A stretch of 64,000 nt of DNA from Acidimicrobiales bacterium (GCA_041394265.1 JAWKIO010000005.1:3534001-3598000); one strand, 5' to 3'. Positions 18,328 to 27,632 are shown, counted from the first letter of the stretch. Notes: generated by a model not told the origin, from the sequence alone. A program made the numbers and translations.

Positions 18328-18567
18328 ATGCACGTGATTTGGAGCGACGTGGCGTGGTCTACGGGTATGGCAGTCGCGCTGTTCCTGGCCGCCGGCCTCA
18401 TCCGCTGGCTTAGAGCGCGACGACGAACACCTCCGCCACCGAGTTTTCGTGTCGACCAGTCTGTGAGGACGATCTACCGTCACCAACTCGCAGATCTCCC
18501 TCGCACCCTTGTGGTCACAGGTACAGCCATCCTGATCATGACGTTGATTGCGGCCGCTCTTGGATAG
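18328..18567 (+). CDS. small two-segment membrane protein, unknown
   Basis: A 79-residue protein starting MHVIWSDVAWSTGMAVALFL after ATAGGAAG. Two hydrophobic helices (about 12-25 and 60-78) flank a basic stretch (WLRARRRTPPPP). No family was recognised. It lies between the conjugation and Tad modules, on the same strand as the peptidase gene. Confidence 0.5.
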   Translation: MHVIWSDVAWSTGMAVALFLAAGLIRWLRARRRTPPPPSFRVDQSVRTIYRHQLADLPRTLVVTGTAILIMTLIAAALG

Positions 18568-18639
18568 AGGCTGTATGCCTCGGAACCATCGAGACAAATG
18601 CCTCGGGCGCAGTAAGTGGCTAGTGGGGTTGACTCAGTC

Positions 18640-18870
18640 TGGCCCGAGTTGGCAGGCGTCTTGCGTATGGCCCTGAGAGGGGAAGCGGTCGCGACGGACA
18701 TGCGTCTCCTTGTGCTCGTTCGTGTTTGGCCCGGACGGTCGTGTCGACCGGGTGCCCACAGCGCAGGCTCATCTGAGCGGAGACGTGTCCGAGCAGCGCC
18801 ATGATTGCTTGGAGGAAACATCAGCGTTGAACATGGCGGTGGCGAAGGCGAAATGGATTTTGCCTTGGGC
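18640..18870 (-). pseudogene. relic of a TnpB-like recombinase
   Basis: The minus strand still encodes ATAMFNADVS, then MALLGHVSAQMSLRCGHPVD and TTVRAKHERA. This matches the catalytic end of the TnpB protein at 3619-5556 (ALMALLGHVSAQMSLRYGH and following). Frames are broken and both ends are lost, so this is an old insertion of a Tn554-like element between the two operons. Confidence 0.75.
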
Positions 18871-18892
18871 TTCGGTGGAAGTGCCGGATCAC

Positions 18893-21754
18893 TCAGTGTC
18901 GAGGATGTGGTGAGCTGACGGTTCGTGCGCTCTTGCCGGAGAGTCTCTCGTACAGTTCGACGGTGTCGGGCTCGAGTTGGTCGTACGGTTCGTTGGCTTC
19001 GACGGCTTCACAGAGTTCGTTCATGATCTGCTTGATGGCTGACGTGTTGCCTGCCTGCTGGGCGGCGAGCATGCGGTCGCGGTAGAGGGCTTCGTCACCT
19101 GGCGCAGCGCGAAGACCTTGGCTTGCGGCCCACTCGGCTTGGCTCGTGTCGCCTGCCTCCAGTGCAAGAGAGGCGAGCCGGTGGGCGGCCTCGGCAACCG
19201 CGATGGAAGCTCGTGCCACGAAGCCTTCGGCGAAGGCCCATTCATAGCCCCGGCTCGTGTCGAACGGCTGGCCGCGGACCATACTCAGCGCTTCTTCGAG
19301 GATGGGGCGGGCCGCGCAGGGAGGCTGCAACTTGGCGAAGCTCACCCGAGCCGTGAACCGAGCCAGGTCGGTCGTCACCTTGTCGCCAAGCTTGAAGCGC
19401 TGTCCCGCCGCAGCGAAGTGGGGCAGGAGCAGCTCGCCCTCGCTGTCGTTGCCGAGTGCGCTGCGGGTCATCGACATCGTGGTGTTGAACGTCTGCGGCT
19501 CCGGCACCCCATCGGGCCAGAAGACCATCTTCACCCGGTCGTCGGTAACGCCCTCGGGCGCATGAAGTGCGAGGTAGGTCGCGATCTCCATCGACTTGCG
19601 GCGTTCGATCGGACCGATGCCAACGACGTCAATCGAGCCGAGCACTCGGAACTCCACCTCAGCAGTCGCCTCGACGAACGGCGTGAGGTCCTCGGCAACG
19701 GCGTCGTCATCGGCATGCGAATCGTCGATGGCATCGGGCAGATCGTCGGCGGAGTCCTCCGGTAGTGCCAGTACCTCGTCGCCGCATGGCTGGTCGAAAG
19801 CCAGATCGGTGAGGATCTGATCGAGGTCACCAGTGGTCTCAGCGTCGAGCGAGACAGCCGTCAGCTGCAGGTTGTGCGGCAGAAGCTGGAGTGTCGGACC
19901 GTCGAGGAGTGCGTGCCATCCAGCGGTAGGGATCGGCCCAGGTACCACGGCGCCGACACCACGCCCGGATTTGATCGCGCTTGCGAGCCGATCGACGAGA
20001 TCGCTATCAAGCGGAGCCGAAGCAAGGAGAATCGTGGGAATCCATCCGTCGCCGTGGTCATCGGCGACGCGAGCTTCCACGGTGCTCGCGAATCCGGCAG
20101 CGTCGAGCTGCTCCCCGGTCGACGTGGCGATGAGCTCGATGTGTCCGACGGCCTCGGCAGCGTCAGCGAAGTGGCGGACACGCTGGCTCCCGCTGATGTC
20201 GCCGAGTGGTTCGCCAACGGTGATGAGATCGAGGTGATCGGTCCATGTGCTCATGGCCAGCTCGATCGCAAGGCGGCGTAGGTAGGGAAGGGCTTGATCT
20301 TCCGGCCCCCCGATGGTCAGAACGCCGGCGGTTTCGATGTCGATGAGGAGGGGGTCTCCGTCGGCCAGTCCGATCGTGACGAGTGACGGCAGTGGAGCCG
20401 TGGCCCCGTTGGCAAGGTGTCGAAGTTCTGCTTCATCGATCGGTGACCGCAGCCGCCAGCCGCGTGAGTCGCCCGTGTCCTCGAAGCCGTCCGGGATGCT
20501 GTTCGTTGGCGCGTCGAGGAGAACCTCGAGATCGCCGCCGTCGAGTCGCACGGCAATGATCGAGGCGGTGTCGGCGTCGCCGTGGTGAAGGCCAGAGGCA
20601 AGTGCCCGGAGCGCCAGGTCGAGGCGAGTGACTCCTTCCAGATCGGCACTGTGACGTACCTTCATCTCGGTTGCCCGGAGCTGTTCGCTGAGGGGTCTCG
20701 TCGCCGACGCTTTGCGCTGGCGTGTCCGGACTCGGCGCAGGCGGTCGATGGCAATCACCAGCGAAGCGGCAAGAAGGCCGCCGCCGACGAGCTCGACCAG
20801 GGGTCTGCTTGCTTCGACGACGGGGAGAACCGGCGCAGCGTCGACGGGTGCCGACGGCGTGGAGACGACCGACTGTGTGGTGACAGCAGCAGGGAGCGTC
20901 GTCTCGGGTGCGGCCTCGGTCGGCGTGTTGGCAGGCGGACTCGACACTGAGGCCGATGTTTCGGCCGTGCCGGTCCGGTCCGGGTCCTCGGGAATGTCGG
21001 ATGTCGGCGCACCTTCTGTAGTCCGTTCGCTTTCAACGGGACTCGAAGCGACGTCAAGGCCAACCGCATCGTCGGGGAATCGGAGTGTCCAGCCGACAAC
21101 GATCAGATTCGGATCCTGGAGCGTGCGACCGTCGGGCTGAGGCTGCCCTTGGTTGAGGTCGAAGACTTCGGTCCAGCGAAGGGGATCGCCGAGGTGCGTC
21201 CTCGCCAGCCCCCACAGGGTGTCGCGGCGCTGCACGACATGGATCTTTGCCTCCGAGGTCGACGTATCGACAACGGAGGTCCCGACTGAAGCGAGCTTGG
21301 GAGCGAGATAGGTCGCAGGTGCAGCTCGGAGCGGCTGTGCTACGGCAACGACGGGAGCGGGCGACGCCGCGATGGGCGCGGTGGTGAATGCGGGGCTCGA
21401 CAGGAGAAGGGCCGCTGTTGCAATGAGCCGCCGGACGGCGGGTTGAATGGGACCGGCGAGCGCAAGTTGCGGCGCCGTCCGTCCGCTGACCCAGGCAGTC
21501 AGCTCGAGCAGGAACGAGCCGACAATCACGAGCCATGCGAGCCAGCCTGCGACAGCGACCCCTTTGACGATGGTGGCGTCGGCGATCGGGCCGCGGGTGA
21601 GGCCATCGAGGATGTCGGCAACCGCTGGAAAGCTCGAGGGAATCGGCGACCCCGACATCGCCCAGAGTGCTGCGGGCACTCCGACCACGAGCGCAAGGAG
21701 TGTCGTGGCGGCGCCGAGCGCAGAGAGCAGCGGTGGGTGTTTGGTTTTCCTCAT
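18893..21754 (-). CDS. LysM and BTAD-domain membrane protein of the Tad operon
   Basis: A 953-residue protein. Two membrane segments lie in the first 90 residues and a further hydrophobic stretch near 105-135. A LysM domain at about 170-225 (IHVVQRRDTLWGLARTHLGD) should bind peptidoglycan. After an acidic linker comes a further membrane segment (LVELVGGGLLAASLVIAIDR), a large cytoplasmic region, and at the C-terminus a winged-helix plus BTAD module (VEFRVLGSIDVVGIG; then TSRGYEWAFAEGFVARA) as in SARP/AfsR regulators. It is the last gene of the pilus operon, overlapping the TadG-like gene. It may couple cell-wall state to pilus assembly or expression (inference). Confidence 0.82.
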   Translation of the reverse strand: MRKTKHPPLLSALGAATTLLALVVGVPAALWAMSGSPIPSSFPAVADILDGLTRGPIADATIVKGVAVAGWLAWLVIVGSFLLELTAWVSGRTAPQLALAGPIQPAVRRLIATAALLLSSPAFTTAPIAASPAPVVAVAQPLRAAPATYLAPKLASVGTSVVDTSTSEAKIHVVQRRDTLWGLARTHLGDPLRWTEVFDLNQGQPQPDGRTLQDPNLIVVGWTLRFPDDAVGLDVASSPVESERTTEGAPTSDIPEDPDRTGTAETSASVSSPPANTPTEAAPETTLPAAVTTQSVVSTPSAPVDAAPVLPVVEASRPLVELVGGGLLAASLVIAIDRLRRVRTRQRKASATRPLSEQLRATEMKVRHSADLEGVTRLDLALRALASGLHHGDADTASIIAVRLDGGDLEVLLDAPTNSIPDGFEDTGDSRGWRLRSPIDEAELRHLANGATAPLPSLVTIGLADGDPLLIDIETAGVLTIGGPEDQALPYLRRLAIELAMSTWTDHLDLITVGEPLGDISGSQRVRHFADAAEAVGHIELIATSTGEQLDAAGFASTVEARVADDHGDGWIPTILLASAPLDSDLVDRLASAIKSGRGVGAVVPGPIPTAGWHALLDGPTLQLLPHNLQLTAVSLDAETTGDLDQILTDLAFDQPCGDEVLALPEDSADDLPDAIDDSHADDDAVAEDLTPFVEATAEVEFRVLGSIDVVGIGPIERRKSMEIATYLALHAPEGVTDDRVKMVFWPDGVPEPQTFNTTMSMTRSALGNDSEGELLLPHFAAAGQRFKLGDKVTTDLARFTARVSFAKLQPPCAARPILEEALSMVRGQPFDTSRGYEWAFAEGFVARASIAVAEAAHRLASLALEAGDTSQAEWAASQGLRAAPGDEALYRDRMLAAQQAGNTSAIKQIMNELCEAVEANEPYDQLEPDTVELYERLSGKSARTVSSPHPRH

Positions 21755-22170
21755 GGTCCGTTCTCGCCTATTGCTCGTAGGGGTACAGCCCGGCCCGTAC
21801 CGGTGACGGTGGCCTCGGCCAGCCCGCCGAGACCGAGAATGGCCATCGGCTGTCGAATCGAAACGGTCACGGTCACCGTGTCGCTGGTTGCGGTCACTGC
21901 TCCTTCATGACCCGCAGCAGCAAGGAAGTCATTTGCTCGGGCCGCAGCGCGGCGGGCGTCGAGCGTGGTGGCGCCAGTGCCACGGGCAGCGTCCTCGTCG
22001 AGCTCTTGGGCTCCCGCTCTGGCCGCCGACTCTGCGATGTTGGCGGCGACTCGCCGGGCGTTGAGGATCTGACCTCCGTCGAAGACGAGCCCAGCCATGA
22101 ACAGCAGCGCCACGGTCATGACGACGGTGAACACGGTGACCGATCCCCGCTCTTGGCTCCGAGGTGTCAT
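21751..22170 (-). CDS. TadG-like pilus-associated protein
   Basis: A 139-residue protein with a positively charged N-terminus and a single hydrophobic segment preceded by ERGSVTVFTV, the TadE/TadG-like start. A conserved region with VFDGGQILNARRVAANIAES follows. It is translated from an ATGA overlap with the TadE gene upstream. It probably acts as a minor pilin or pilus-base component. Confidence 0.82.
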   Translation of the reverse strand: MTPRSQERGSVTVFTVVMTVALLFMAGLVFDGGQILNARRVAANIAESAARAGAQELDEDAARGTGATTLDARRAAARANDFLAAAGHEGAVTATSDTVTVTVSIRQPMAILGLGGLAEATVTGTGRAVPLRAIGENGP

Positions 22171-22589
22171 TGGTCGGTTCCTCGGTAGCGGTCGACGGGG
22201 GCGGTGAAGGCTGCGCTCAAGGTCTTGGCTCCTGGGAAGCCGATCATCGTCGCATCCTGTAGATCAACGGTGCAGCGCACTGCGGCGGTCACGAAACCGT
22301 CGGCTCGGAACTGCGCGGCGTCGATCTCGACCGAGAGGCTTCGACACTCGACACCCCGGTCACGCAGCGTTGTCGATGCAGCTTCCGTGCCGGCCTGCCT
22401 CGCTGCGGACGACGAACGCTCGTTGGACGCAGCTCGTGCGGCCTCGCGTGCTGCGGTCTCGACGTCACCCGCAGCGCCAGCCAGCCGACCCAGGCCTACA
22501 ACGAACAGCAGCAGCCCGACGAGGAGCGGGGTGACGAGCACGAGTTCGACGGGGGCCGATCCTCGTTCGCTCTGGCGATGCCGAGTCAT
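22167..22589 (-). CDS. TadE-like minor pilin
   Basis: A 140-residue protein beginning MTRHRQSERGSAPVELVLVT. The basic lead, the Gly before the cleavage site and Glu at position +5 (GSAPVE) are the pseudopilin signature cut by a TadV-type peptidase. One membrane helix follows (PLLVGLLLFVVGLGRLAG). Overlapping stop/start codons tie it to both neighbours. Confidence 0.87.
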   Translation of the reverse strand: MTRHRQSERGSAPVELVLVTPLLVGLLLFVVGLGRLAGAAGDVETAAREAARAASNERSSSAARQAGTEAASTTLRDRGVECRSLSVEIDAAQFRADGFVTAAVRCTVDLQDATMIGFPGAKTLSAAFTAPVDRYRGTDQ

Positions 22590-22930
22590 CGGTCGTCCTC
22601 CCGGAACCGTTCGGTCGGCGACTCGGCTTCTGCGTGAATGGACAGCTGCACGAAGGGGACGATCGAACGGAGCTGTCCGTTGACTTCGACCCGTGCGGTC
22701 TCGGTGGTGCGGGTGGCCACCACACTGGTGCCTTCGATCAGGCTCGGCGCGTTCGCCGCCATGAACTCGGCGGCCCGGGCCTGACCGATGTCTGCTGAGC
22801 CCTGGGCGACTCGAGATGACCGAACGCCCTCCTGTGCTGCCGCCTCGGCGACCGCGCTTGCGTGGTACCAGAGACCGAACTGGATGATCAGGAGCACCAT
22901 GAACATCAGCACCGGGACGATGAGCGTCAT
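22586..22930 (-). CDS. TadE-like minor pilin with an unclear start
   Basis: The frame encodes MTLIVPVLMFMVLLIIQFGL and a TadE-like C-terminal part ending FREDDR. The expected pilin lead (RRRSAGAAESGTAGVE) is present in frame just upstream, but no ATG, GTG or TTG precedes it until a distant ATG at 23188 that lies before the pilin gene. The ATG at 22930 used here would drop the cleavage-site Gly and Glu. The real start may be non-standard or coupled to the upstream pilin stop at 22981. Confidence 0.65.
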   Translation of the reverse strand: MTLIVPVLMFMVLLIIQFGLWYHASAVAEAAAQEGVRSSRVAQGSADIGQARAAEFMAANAPSLIEGTSVVATRTTETARVEVNGQLRSIVPFVQLSIHAEAESPTERFREDDR

Positions 22931-22980
22931 CTCGACGCCTGCGGTGCCCGATTCAGCGGCGCCGGCCGAGCGCCGTCGCG

Positions 22981-23172
22981 CTAGTCGAGGGAGATGGAGT
23001 TCGCCTTGGCGATCACGGCAGCAACGATGATCGCTCCGACCGAGAGCGCGAGTCCGGCCATGATTGCCGTCATGATCACGGTCTCGGTGGTCGTGCTGCC
23101 GCGCTCGCTGTCGCGGTCGAGGCCCGGCACCCGGGACATCACCCAGGCTCGGAGGTAGTGGTAGTGAAGCAT
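22981..23172 (-). CDS. Flp-type major pilin candidate (DUF4244-like)
   Basis: A 63-residue protein with a charged lead ending DSERG, a cleavage site GSTTTE with Glu at +5, and a helix of about 30 residues (TVIMTAIMAGLALSVGAIIV, then AAVIAKANSI). Size, signature and position after the tadC gene fit the major Flp pilin of an actinobacterial Tad system. An AAAGGGC site precedes the ATG at 23172. Confidence 0.8.
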   Translation of the reverse strand: MLHYHYLRAWVMSRVPGLDRDSERGSTTTETVIMTAIMAGLALSVGAIIVAAVIAKANSISLD

Positions 23173-23193
23173 GTCGATGCCCTTTCATGGTGA

Positions 23194-24081
23194 TTACAGA
23201 CCGGTGAGAACTTGGAGGACGGCGGGGTAGCCGAGAAAGGCAACGAAGCCGAGCATCAGCAGCACGACCGGTAGCGACATCCGCTCACTTGCCGACTCGG
23301 CGGAGGCTTCGGCACTGGCGAGACCCTTGGTTCGCAGCGAGCGAGCCTTCGCCGTGAGAGATGTTCGAACGCGGGCTCCCTCGTTGCCGGCAAGCGCCGT
23401 GCTGGCCGCCAGCTCGCACAGCGCCGGTACACCGAGGTCTTCGCCGAGTCGACCGAGGCCGGTCCACGGTGCTTCACCCATCAGCCGAGCTTCGACCAGC
23501 GCTTGGCGGATCTCGGTGAACGCCCAACTCGGTGATGCCTCGGCACAGTGGCTGAGCGCACCGTCGACACCGGCACCGCCTGCGAGGCGAATGGCCACCA
23601 GGTCGAGGTAGCAGCTGAGGGAATGTTGGAACGCATTGCGCCGTTCCGCTGCGGCGGACCTCAAGATGGCGAGCGGCACACATGCGCCAGCGAGTCCAAG
23701 GAGCAACGAGCCCCACGCCGGCAAAATCCACGGCACCGAGACGCCGCCGGCCGCCATGATCCCGGCGACCATTGGCGCCCAGATCAGTCCGGCCAAAAAA
23801 GCCATCGCCATCTGCGCCGCCAGTTCGGAGGCGGACGAGCCGGTGATCCGGATGTCGGTGCGAAAGCGCTGTTCGATGCGCGACACCAACGAGGTGGAGG
23901 CCAGCGGTCTCCCGACGAGGCGTGTCCACGTCGACTCATCGCCCGCTGCAACGACGGGCACCTGGCGTGGCTGATGGATGCGGTCGATCGCTTCGGCGAG
24001 CGACGACCTCGCCGGGAACATGCCGGTCCACACTGCGATCGATCCGGCACCCAGCCCGACGCCGAGCAGAATCGTGTTCAT
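23194..24081 (-). CDS. tadC: TadC-like pilus platform protein
   Basis: A 295-residue integral membrane protein of the GspF/TadC type. It has an N-terminal membrane segment, two central segments (about 95-135), a cytoplasmic helical part with LSCYLDLVAIRLAGGAGVDG, the TadC hallmark, and a C-terminal membrane segment. The start overlaps the tadB stop (ATGA). With TadB it forms the inner-membrane base against which the ATPase works. Confidence 0.87.
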   Translation of the reverse strand: MNTILLGVGLGAGSIAVWTGMFPARSSLAEAIDRIHQPRQVPVVAAGDESTWTRLVGRPLASTSLVSRIEQRFRTDIRITGSSASELAAQMAMAFLAGLIWAPMVAGIMAAGGVSVPWILPAWGSLLLGLAGACVPLAILRSAAAERRNAFQHSLSCYLDLVAIRLAGGAGVDGALSHCAEASPSWAFTEIRQALVEARLMGEAPWTGLGRLGEDLGVPALCELAASTALAGNEGARVRTSLTAKARSLRTKGLASAEASAESASERMSLPVVLLMLGFVAFLGYPAVLQVLTGL

Positions 24082-24914
24082 GGCGTCGACTCCAGGGGTC
24101 GGCCGATGAGGAATCGCTCGGGCTGATCAAAGCGGCCCATCCGGGCCAGCCACCACAGCGCAACGCCCCAACAACCGATGATGAACGACAACACGACCTG
24201 TCCCGGCAAGGTTGCGTAGGCCGCAACGTAGGTCGGGTTGAACAGGACGAGGGCAGCGGCGGTAGCCACGGTGACACCGGTGATCACTCGGACCGTCGTT
24301 CGCATCCGCGCCCGAGTCGCATCGATGTGAAGCTGCATCGCTGCCTCATCTCGGGCCGCTGCGGCGAGGGTGGTGAGGAGTTCGGAAAGGTCTCGAGCGG
24401 AGTGTGTCGCTGCTGCGCTCAGTGCAGCGACGACCAGGTCGCCGATCGGGTGGGCCAAATCATCGGCGAAGTCGGCCAGCGCCCGTTCCAGCGGCTCGTG
24501 GGTGATCCGACGTGAAAGCTGGCGGACTTCGCTACGGATTGCCTGCGGCGCTACCCCGGCGGTGGAGGTGATGGCGGCCTCGATGCCGTGGGCGGCGTTG
24601 ATGGTGTCTCGCAGCATCTCGGTCCACCCGGCGATGGCGTCGGTGCGCTCCATGGCGGCGGTTCGGTTCGCATTGCCGCCGAGGAGGTGCGGGGCGAACC
24701 ACACCAGGGCGGCGACGGCCGGTGCCGTTACCGGCCACCGCGTCAGCACCAGCGCAACGAATCCGGCGCCGAGAGACACCGCCCAACGACGGTGGTCGAC
24801 AGGTGCCCGATGCCTTGCCGGCTTGGGATGGCTCGCCGTCGTGGTCATTCCGTCGAGCACCAGCAACAGGCCGGCAGCCATGCCCAAGCCGAGTACGATC
24901 GCAACGGCAATCAT
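24078..24914 (-). CDS. tadB: TadB-like pilus platform protein
   Basis: A 278-residue GspF-type protein with an N-terminal membrane segment, a pair near 55-85, a cytoplasmic region containing WTEMLRDTINAAHGIEAAIT typical of TadB, and C-terminal membrane segments. ATGA overlaps link it to the ATPase gene upstream and to tadC downstream. Confidence 0.87.
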   Translation of the reverse strand: MIAVAIVLGLGMAAGLLLVLDGMTTTASHPKPARHRAPVDHRRWAVSLGAGFVALVLTRWPVTAPAVAALVWFAPHLLGGNANRTAAMERTDAIAGWTEMLRDTINAAHGIEAAITSTAGVAPQAIRSEVRQLSRRITHEPLERALADFADDLAHPIGDLVVAALSAAATHSARDLSELLTTLAAAARDEAAMQLHIDATRARMRTTVRVITGVTVATAAALVLFNPTYVAAYATLPGQVVLSFIIGCWGVALWWLARMGRFDQPERFLIGRPLESTP

Positions 24915-26230
24915 TGCCGGCCCCAGTCCGAACCACGTTCGGCCCGGTAGCCGTGGAGGGCCAGCTCGGCGGCCAGGTCATGGGGGAGCGGATCGCCGGT
25001 GACCGCCCGCCCGTCAGGACCCGGGCGAAAGAGCTCGTTCGTGACGACCTGACGATCGATCGCCTCGACCACTTGGCGCACCGATGACACGTAGCGGCCA
25101 GCGTCGTTCTTCGAGATGAAGACGACCAGGTCGATCGCGCCGGCTGCAAGATGATTCGCCGTCACCAGGTCGAGGCGTTCGGGCGACTGCATCGCGTAGA
25201 GCGCGATCTTGTTGAATACCTCGCCGGAGGAGTGGGCGTGAATCGTGCACAGCGAGCCGTCGTTGCCCTGGCTCATGGCGTTGAGCATTGGGATGACTTC
25301 AGCGCCCAGCACCTCGCCGACGATCACACGACCAGGATCCATCCGAAGGCTCAGCTTCACGAGATCGGCCAGCGTGAACTCGCCGACGCCTTCGACGTTT
25401 GCCGCACGTGTCTCGAGGGCGACACAGTCGGGGTGGAGATCGGGAAACCGATCGAGACCGAGCTCGAACTCGGTCTCCACCGTCACGATTCGTTCGTCGG
25501 GTGGGATCTCCGATGCCAACGCGCGCAGCATCGTGGTCTTCCCAGCACCGGTGGCGCCAGCAATGATGATGCGCTTTCGTGCTCGAACAGCAGCCGACAG
25601 AAACGATGCGAGCGCGTGGTCGACGGCGCCGAGCTCGACGAGCTTCGCCATGTCGACCCGCATGAACCGGTGTCGTCGAATCGACAGGCTGGGCTGGCCG
25701 CTGAGCCAGTTCACCGCAGTGAGCCTGCTGCCATCGGGGAGCTGCATGTGGAGCTTGGGATGCGCCATGTTGAACTCGCGCTCGGACAAGCCGTAGCGAC
25801 GAGCGATCTCGCGGATCATCTCGACGAGTTCCTCGTCCGACCCGGCGATCGGCGGGCCCTGCACCTTCGACCCGTCGGCGTACTCGATGAACACCCGATC
25901 GAAGCTGTTGGCATTGATGTTCATGATCTGGGTGTCGTCGAGCAGAGGCTGCAGGCGGCCGAGTTGGAAGAGCCTGGCGAGAACTGCCTGGCCGACCTCG
26001 GTCTCCGTCCGATCATCGAGTGGCTCGCGGCCTGAGTCGATCGCTGCGCTGGCGAGCTCGTCGAAATGGCGGTTCAGAAGATCTCGAGCGAGAAGTTCCT
26101 CATCGCTACGTTGCAGTCGACGCCCAGAAGTGGCCTCGGCCTGCTGGGTCTGCCGGAACAACTCAGCGGCGATCGACGAACGAATTCGACCGACGAGATC
26201 GTCGTTGGTTTGGGGCGCCGTCATGGTCAT
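24911..26230 (-). CDS. cpaF: CpaF/TadA secretion ATPase
   Basis: A 439-residue GspE-family ATPase that drives pilin polymerisation. It has Walker A GATGAGKTT (about 224-232), the Asp box VETEFELGL, Walker B RMDPGRVIVGEVLGAE and the His box CTIHAHSS. The ATG at 26230 overlaps the cpaE stop (GTATGACC); a second ATG two codons on is also usable. All catalytic motifs are present. Confidence 0.94.
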   Translation of the reverse strand: MTMTAPQTNDDLVGRIRSSIAAELFRQTQQAEATSGRRLQRSDEELLARDLLNRHFDELASAAIDSGREPLDDRTETEVGQAVLARLFQLGRLQPLLDDTQIMNINANSFDRVFIEYADGSKVQGPPIAGSDEELVEMIREIARRYGLSEREFNMAHPKLHMQLPDGSRLTAVNWLSGQPSLSIRRHRFMRVDMAKLVELGAVDHALASFLSAAVRARKRIIIAGATGAGKTTMLRALASEIPPDERIVTVETEFELGLDRFPDLHPDCVALETRAANVEGVGEFTLADLVKLSLRMDPGRVIVGEVLGAEVIPMLNAMSQGNDGSLCTIHAHSSGEVFNKIALYAMQSPERLDLVTANHLAAGAIDLVVFISKNDAGRYVSSVRQVVEAIDRQVVTNELFRPGPDGRAVTGDPLPHDLAAELALHGYRAERGSDWGRQ

Positions 26231-26955
26231 ACCAGCACCTCCGAGTCGTGATTGGCAGTCAGTCGATCGACCATGTCGAGGGTGGAGCGCATGAGGGAGG
26301 ATCGACGAAGCCAACGATCCAAGGGGACGCCAGAGACCACGAGTCGGGCGGCCCGGGCGTCATGTGCGATCGGTGCTTCGGCTGCAACGCCAAGCGCTGC
26401 GGCGACCTCCTGAGCGGAATACGGCTGGTCGCCAACGCAGACCACTGCGTTGCTTCGGTTGATCTCCGCCAGGCCCGACAAGCGGTTTCGGAGAGCCTCG
26501 GTGCCGGAAGCGTTGGGTCGAAGAAGGACGATCACGTGGTCTGCCGCAGCCAACACGGGCGTGAGGCTGTTGTCGCCGTCCCAGCGACCACCATCGACGA
26601 TCGTCAGGCCCGGTCGCTGCTTCAGCAGCTCAGCGAGGCCACCGGCCAAGGTCGTGACGACTCGTTTGGCGCGATCGGGCGCCGTCGGGGCGAGGAGTAC
26701 CTCGACCCCGCTCGCAAGTACTTGGGAGTGTGCAGTCAGGAGGGAGGAATCGAGGCCACGTCGAGCCGCCGCCAGCAGGGTGCCCAGTCCCGGGTCGAGC
26801 GACCGTTGCGTTTCGAGCGCAAACGAGCCGCCTGCCGGGTCGAGCTCGACCAGCAGCGTGGGCATGTTGCGTATGGCACCGGCGGCGGCGAGCGCGGCCG
26901 ACGTTGTGGTGGCGCCGGGTGCGCCTTTGGCTGCGACGACAACGACGAGCGTCAT
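26227..26955 (-). CDS. CpaE/TadZ-like P-loop localisation protein
   Basis: A 242-residue MinD/ParA-fold protein. The P-loop region reads VVVVAAKGAPGATTTSAALA, a deviant Walker A that keeps the Gly and Thr residues. Switch regions LLVELDPAGGSFAL and LTIVDGGRWDGD follow. Proteins of this class place the pilus machine at the pole or membrane site. Translation is coupled to the CpaB gene (CGATGACG). Confidence 0.83.
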   Translation of the reverse strand: MTLVVVVAAKGAPGATTTSAALAAAGAIRNMPTLLVELDPAGGSFALETQRSLDPGLGTLLAAARRGLDSSLLTAHSQVLASGVEVLLAPTAPDRAKRVVTTLAGGLAELLKQRPGLTIVDGGRWDGDNSLTPVLAAADHVIVLLRPNASGTEALRNRLSGLAEINRSNAVVCVGDQPYSAQEVAAALGVAAEAPIAHDARAARLVVSGVPLDRWLRRSSLMRSTLDMVDRLTANHDSEVLV

Positions 26956-27632
26956 CGTGAACCCACGACCACAAGGCTGATGCGACCCTGTGAGCCCGAG
27001 ATCGCCACCCGGTCCGCCGCATCCCTGGGCACGATCAGTGAGACGACGAGCGCCTTGCCGCCGGTTGTGGGCTCCGCGATTCCTCGGACGTCGGCTTCGC
27101 CCAGGTTCACTACGCCGCCATCGCTGCCGGCAATGACGGCCCCGGTCTCGACCAGTTCGACCCTGTCGCCCTCGCGGAGGTCGATCGGATACTGGCCGGA
27201 GTCGACCACGATGCCGAGCAGCACCATGCCATCGGGGACCCGGGCCTCGTCGGTCACCATCGACGGATGGAGCAGTGTCCCCTGAGACAGACTCATCGCC
27301 GCTGTCGTGCCGATGATCATGTCGATGTCGTCGTTGGCGATGGTCGGCAGGCTGGTGTCGGCCGGTAATTCGACGGCGATGAGGTCGCTCGGGCCGAGTG
27401 TCGTGCCCGCCGGGACGTCGATGGCCAGCGAGAGGACGAGCGTGCGCTCGGCTCCTCGAGCAACTGCGGTCACCACACCGAGAACACAGAGTGCGATCAC
27501 GACGAGACCGATGGCGATTCGTGGTCGATTTCGACGCAAGCCAGACGGTGGCGCCGGAGCCTTGGCAGCTGCGGCTGGCTTGGTCTGCCCATTGAGCCGT
27601 GCATTGGTCGGCGGCCGGAGGATGGTGGTCAT
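26952..27632 (-). CDS. CpaB/RcpC-like SAF-domain pilus assembly protein
   Basis: A 226-residue protein with one membrane segment (IAIGLVVIALCVLGVVTAVA) and an extracellular SAF domain (IDVPAGTTLGPSDLIAVELP) followed by a CpaB-like region (GIVVDSGQYPIDLREGDRVE). The Pro-rich N-terminus is cytoplasmic. The ATG at 27632 overlaps the upstream stop. It is required for pilus assembly in homologous systems. Confidence 0.87.
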   Translation of the reverse strand: MTTILRPPTNARLNGQTKPAAAAKAPAPPSGLRRNRPRIAIGLVVIALCVLGVVTAVARGAERTLVLSLAIDVPAGTTLGPSDLIAVELPADTSLPTIANDDIDMIIGTTAAMSLSQGTLLHPSMVTDEARVPDGMVLLGIVVDSGQYPIDLREGDRVELVETGAVIAGSDGGVVNLGEADVRGIAEPTTGGKALVVSLIVPRDAADRVAISGSQGRISLVVVGSR

